A DNA stretch of 6,937 nt from an uncultured Mailhella sp. GTDB lineage: Bacteria; Desulfobacterota; Desulfovibrionia; Desulfovibrionales; Desulfovibrionaceae. The DNA lies in contig CAJJMX010000087.1 of assembly GCA_905192935.1 (NCBI GenBank), forward strand, positions 1-6,937, written 5' to 3'. The translations under genes were made by a program, and so were the position numbers. Positions 5,120-6,937 of the stretch are shown here, one piece after another. Numbering within the stretch: the first letter of the stretch is position 1; every line of letters starts with the position of its first letter. The notes beneath the pieces are model-generated. The model was not told the origin of the DNA and did no database searches. It worked only from the letters and a program-made list of their open reading frames with translations.

Positions 5120-5944
5120 TCATTTAAGCATGAAATACAGCACAATCAGAAATAACAGAATGATTCCGAGTCTCTTTTTATAGATGAATCGTTTTATCCA
5201 TTTCAGACAGTATATCAGTTTGTCTTCCGGCTGGGATATCGAGGCAAAGGAGTAGCCCTGACTGCCTATGGCGTATCCCAGGACCCTTTCGAGATAGTGG
5301 GCAATGTTTTCAGAATGATCCTTGTCCGCCCGGAAGAAGTCCTTTTCGGAATATTTTCCCTGTACCCATTGGAAAAGGCGGGGTCTCGCTGCAAACATGG
5401 AGCCTGCGACGAACCGGAAGGACGGAGAGTAGGTAAGCCCCATATCCTTCAATATCTTTTTGATATAAGGATAAATGTTGTGACTCGGATCGGAACTTTC
5501 GCTGAAGATGCAGAAGTCGTTGGACACAAGGCCTGTTTTTTCATCCATGCGGAAAAAATTCCTGGTTCTCTTCCAGGCCTGCGGAGTCCTGCAGAATTCG
5601 AGCAGGTTGTCTCTCCAGAAGCTTCCGCCGACATTCACGTCCTTCAGGAAGGCGCTGTCCTGCATGTCTCTTTTGGTGTGCAGCTTCACCAGAATGTCGT
5701 ATGCATTCAGATCGATGCCGTTGATGATGTCGAGAAAGGGCCAGATGTCATAGCCGATATTGTCGACAGTCTTGACATGCGCGTTGCCGAAGGATGCAAG
5801 AATTTCCCCTGTGAAGGAAATATTGGCCTCAGGCATGGTGACGAACAGTTCCATGTCGTCGTATTTGGCGATGTTGGAAAGACACTCTTTGATTTCGTTC
5901 CACTGTTCCTTGTAGAAGAAGTGAACGATGGCAAGGACTTTCAT
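5120..5944 (-). CDS. Rhamnan synthesis F (RgpF)-type protein with C-terminal membrane helix
   Basis: This 274-residue protein begins at the ATG at 5944, with AAGGA (5952-5956) 7 nt upstream, and follows the previous stop by 17 nt. It carries the marks of the RgpF family (PF05045): NIGYDIWPF (62-70), KLHTKRD (87-93), FVAGSMFAARP (178-188) and HSENIAHYLERVLGY (210-224). RgpF is needed for rhamnose-containing wall or O-polysaccharide assembly in streptococci and Gram-negatives and is regarded as a glycosyltransferase-like enzyme. Residues 258-273 form a hydrophobic helix after a basic stretch (KRFIYKKR), which would anchor the catalytic part on the cytoplasmic face of the inner membrane. It is a single short domain rather than part of a large multi-domain enzyme. 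Its stop overlaps the alternative start of the methyltransferase, so the two are probably translated together. Family is confident; the sugar and linkage are unknown. Confidence 0.82.
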   Translation of the reverse strand: MKVLAIVHFFYKEQWNEIKECLSNIAKYDDMELFVTMPEANISFTGEILASFGNAHVKTVDNIGYDIWPFLDIINGIDLNAYDILVKLHTKRDMQDSAFLKDVNVGGSFWRDNLLEFCRTPQAWKRTRNFFRMDEKTGLVSNDFCIFSESSDPSHNIYPYIKKILKDMGLTYSPSFRFVAGSMFAARPRLFQWVQGKYSEKDFFRADKDHSENIAHYLERVLGYAIGSQGYSFASISQPEDKLIYCLKWIKRFIYKKRLGIILLFLIVLYFMLK

Positions 5945-5961
5945 GGAAGAATCCTTTTCCG

Positions 5962-6937
5962 TTATCTGGAATGCTCTTCCAGAAACGTGGTCATGAAGGT
6001 GTAGCCGGCATCTTCGGCAACAAAGGGAAGTATTCTTTCTACGGCATGGAGCATGGAGCCGTCGTAGGGCAGAGGCTCGTCGGGATAGTCGCTCCAGGTA
6101 AGATGCAGGTCGAAAAGCTTGCGCAGCGCCTTTGAACGCGCCCAGAACATGGTCCCGACGGGAAAGACGAAATGTCTGCGGCCCGTGAAGGGTATGTTCA
6201 TTTTTGCCAGAAGCTTTTCGGCATAGGGCAGATTGTTTGTCCAGCCCAGGGTGCCGGGATCATCGGGGAAAATGAGTCCGCATTCCGGGTGTTCGCAAAG
6301 GTAGGCGAGGCATCTGTCCATCATGTCGTCCTGCGCCGTGCCCAGAAGATTCGACATCAGGCAGTCATACCACTTCTGGATGACCGCTTCGTCGCATCCG
6401 ACGGATTTTTTTGTATGGATATGGCCGATGAACTCATAGCCGTTCAGCTCGCCGGCAAACAGCGTCAGCATGGGACCTATGTCCCGTCCTCTGTTGGGAG
6501 CCGTCTTTATGATGCCGTGAAGATTGTGTCTGCCGAGAATGGCGGAGCATTCTTCCTTGTAGTCCTGCGAGGTGGAAACGAAGATGTCGGGAACGGTCCT
6601 GTTGCAGGTTATCCGTCGGCATATGTCGTCGAGCAGATCCGGATAGAAGGCGTGGATGTGAAGGGCCGCATGAACATCATGTCTGCGGGAGGACATGGTT
6701 TTGCCGTCGATGGCTGGATAGGTGGAGCCATATCCGTTGACGGCTTCACGAAGAGCTTCGACTTCGGAAATGTGCCTGTCCTGCGCCAGCATGGCCACAT
6801 GAACTCCCGGAAGAAGTTTTGCCGTTCCGAAGTCCATCCGCAGATCGTGGACATACCAGAGAAAGTTCTCGGGGGAATCAAATCTGACGTGCTTATATTT
6901 CAGATGCCTGTCCCGGATCTCTTCCCAGAGCTTCTTT
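5962..6937 (-). CDS. RgpF-domain polysaccharide synthesis protein, C-terminal part, cut by window edge
   Basis: The frame is open from the right edge to the TAA at 5962-5964, giving 324 visible residues. A methionine at 6837 has no ribosome site, and the coding sense continues upstream of it (KKLWEEIRDRH..., then FDSPENFLWYVHDLR), so I treat the gene as 5'-truncated by the window. In the visible part, RgpF (PF05045) motifs appear in order: APNRGRDIGP (146-155), HIHTKKS (172-178), FPVGTMFWAR (258-267) and DGSMLHAVERILPF (292-305). In related loci such domains often sit at the C-terminal end of large glycosyltransferase proteins. The short N-terminal segment seen here may belong to another such domain, but too little is present to name it. 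It has no C-terminal membrane helix, unlike the next gene. Its role is probably sugar transfer in assembly of a surface polysaccharide. Confidence 0.8.
   Translation of the reverse strand, partial: KKLWEEIRDRHLKYKHVRFDSPENFLWYVHDLRMDFGTAKLLPGVHVAMLAQDRHISEVEALREAVNGYGSTYPAIDGKTMSSRRHDVHAALHIHAFYPDLLDDICRRITCNRTVPDIFVSTSQDYKEECSAILGRHNLHGIIKTAPNRGRDIGPMLTLFAGELNGYEFIGHIHTKKSVGCDEAVIQKWYDCLMSNLLGTAQDDMMDRCLAYLCEHPECGLIFPDDPGTLGWTNNLPYAEKLLAKMNIPFTGRRHFVFPVGTMFWARSKALRKLFDLHLTWSDYPDEPLPYDGSMLHAVERILPFVAEDAGYTFMTTFLEEHSR

Noticed and set aside
5297..6004. A 235-codon plus-strand open frame opposite the short RgpF-type gene
   Set aside because: It is antisense to a gene with RgpF motifs and a good ribosome site, and it crosses the boundary between two minus-strand genes.
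6609..6837. Treating the ATG at 6837 as the true start of the last gene
   Set aside because: No Shine-Dalgarno precedes it and the same frame continues open with gene-like sequence to the window edge, so a 5'-truncated longer gene fits better.

Overview
The window looks like chromosome of a Gram-negative, anaerobic, Desulfovibrionaceae-like bacterium (Bilophila, Mailhella or Desulfovibrio type). This is an inference from four things: moderately high GC coding DNA, an arylsulfotransferase-family protein, sigma-54 promoters driving metabolic genes, and a rhamnan-synthesis-F-type surface polysaccharide cluster. No rRNA or marker gene is present to confirm it.

Left part (1-3580): a divergent metabolic locus. 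On the minus strand lies the 5' part of an arylsulfotransferase-family gene (1-733, running off the window edge). After an AT-rich, roughly 490-bp intergenic region, the plus strand carries a short-chain dehydrogenase/reductase (1227-1967) and a DASS/SLC13-type anion permease (2081-3511), closed by a very strong hairpin terminator (3544-3580). The intergenic region is the most informative piece of non-coding DNA here. Each divergent gene has its own -24/-12 (sigma-54) promoter: the minus-strand one matches the consensus perfectly and the plus-strand one nearly so. Each has a candidate IHF site about 50-65 bp upstream of the predicted start. Inverted repeats between them could bind one shared enhancer-binding activator. 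Permease, oxidoreductase and sulfotransferase-like protein therefore look like one inducible module. A plausible role is uptake and conversion of an anionic, possibly sulfated or sulfonated, organic compound; the substrate cannot be read from the sequence.

Right part (3693-6937): a convergent, minus-strand surface-polysaccharide operon with lower GC. In transcription order it holds the C-terminal part of a protein with an RgpF (rhamnan synthesis F) domain that enters from the right edge, a second, short RgpF-type protein with a C-terminal membrane helix, and a methyltransferase followed by a long coiled coil and a C-terminal membrane helix. Gene spacing is 17 nt or a 4-nt overlap, depending on the start chosen. 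The last gene resembles the layout of O-antigen chain-length terminators of the WbdD type, which suggests that chain capping is encoded here.

The two blocks face each other across about 180 bp (3512-3692) that hold only terminator-like hairpins. I see no tRNA, rRNA, CRISPR array, insertion sequence or phage gene.
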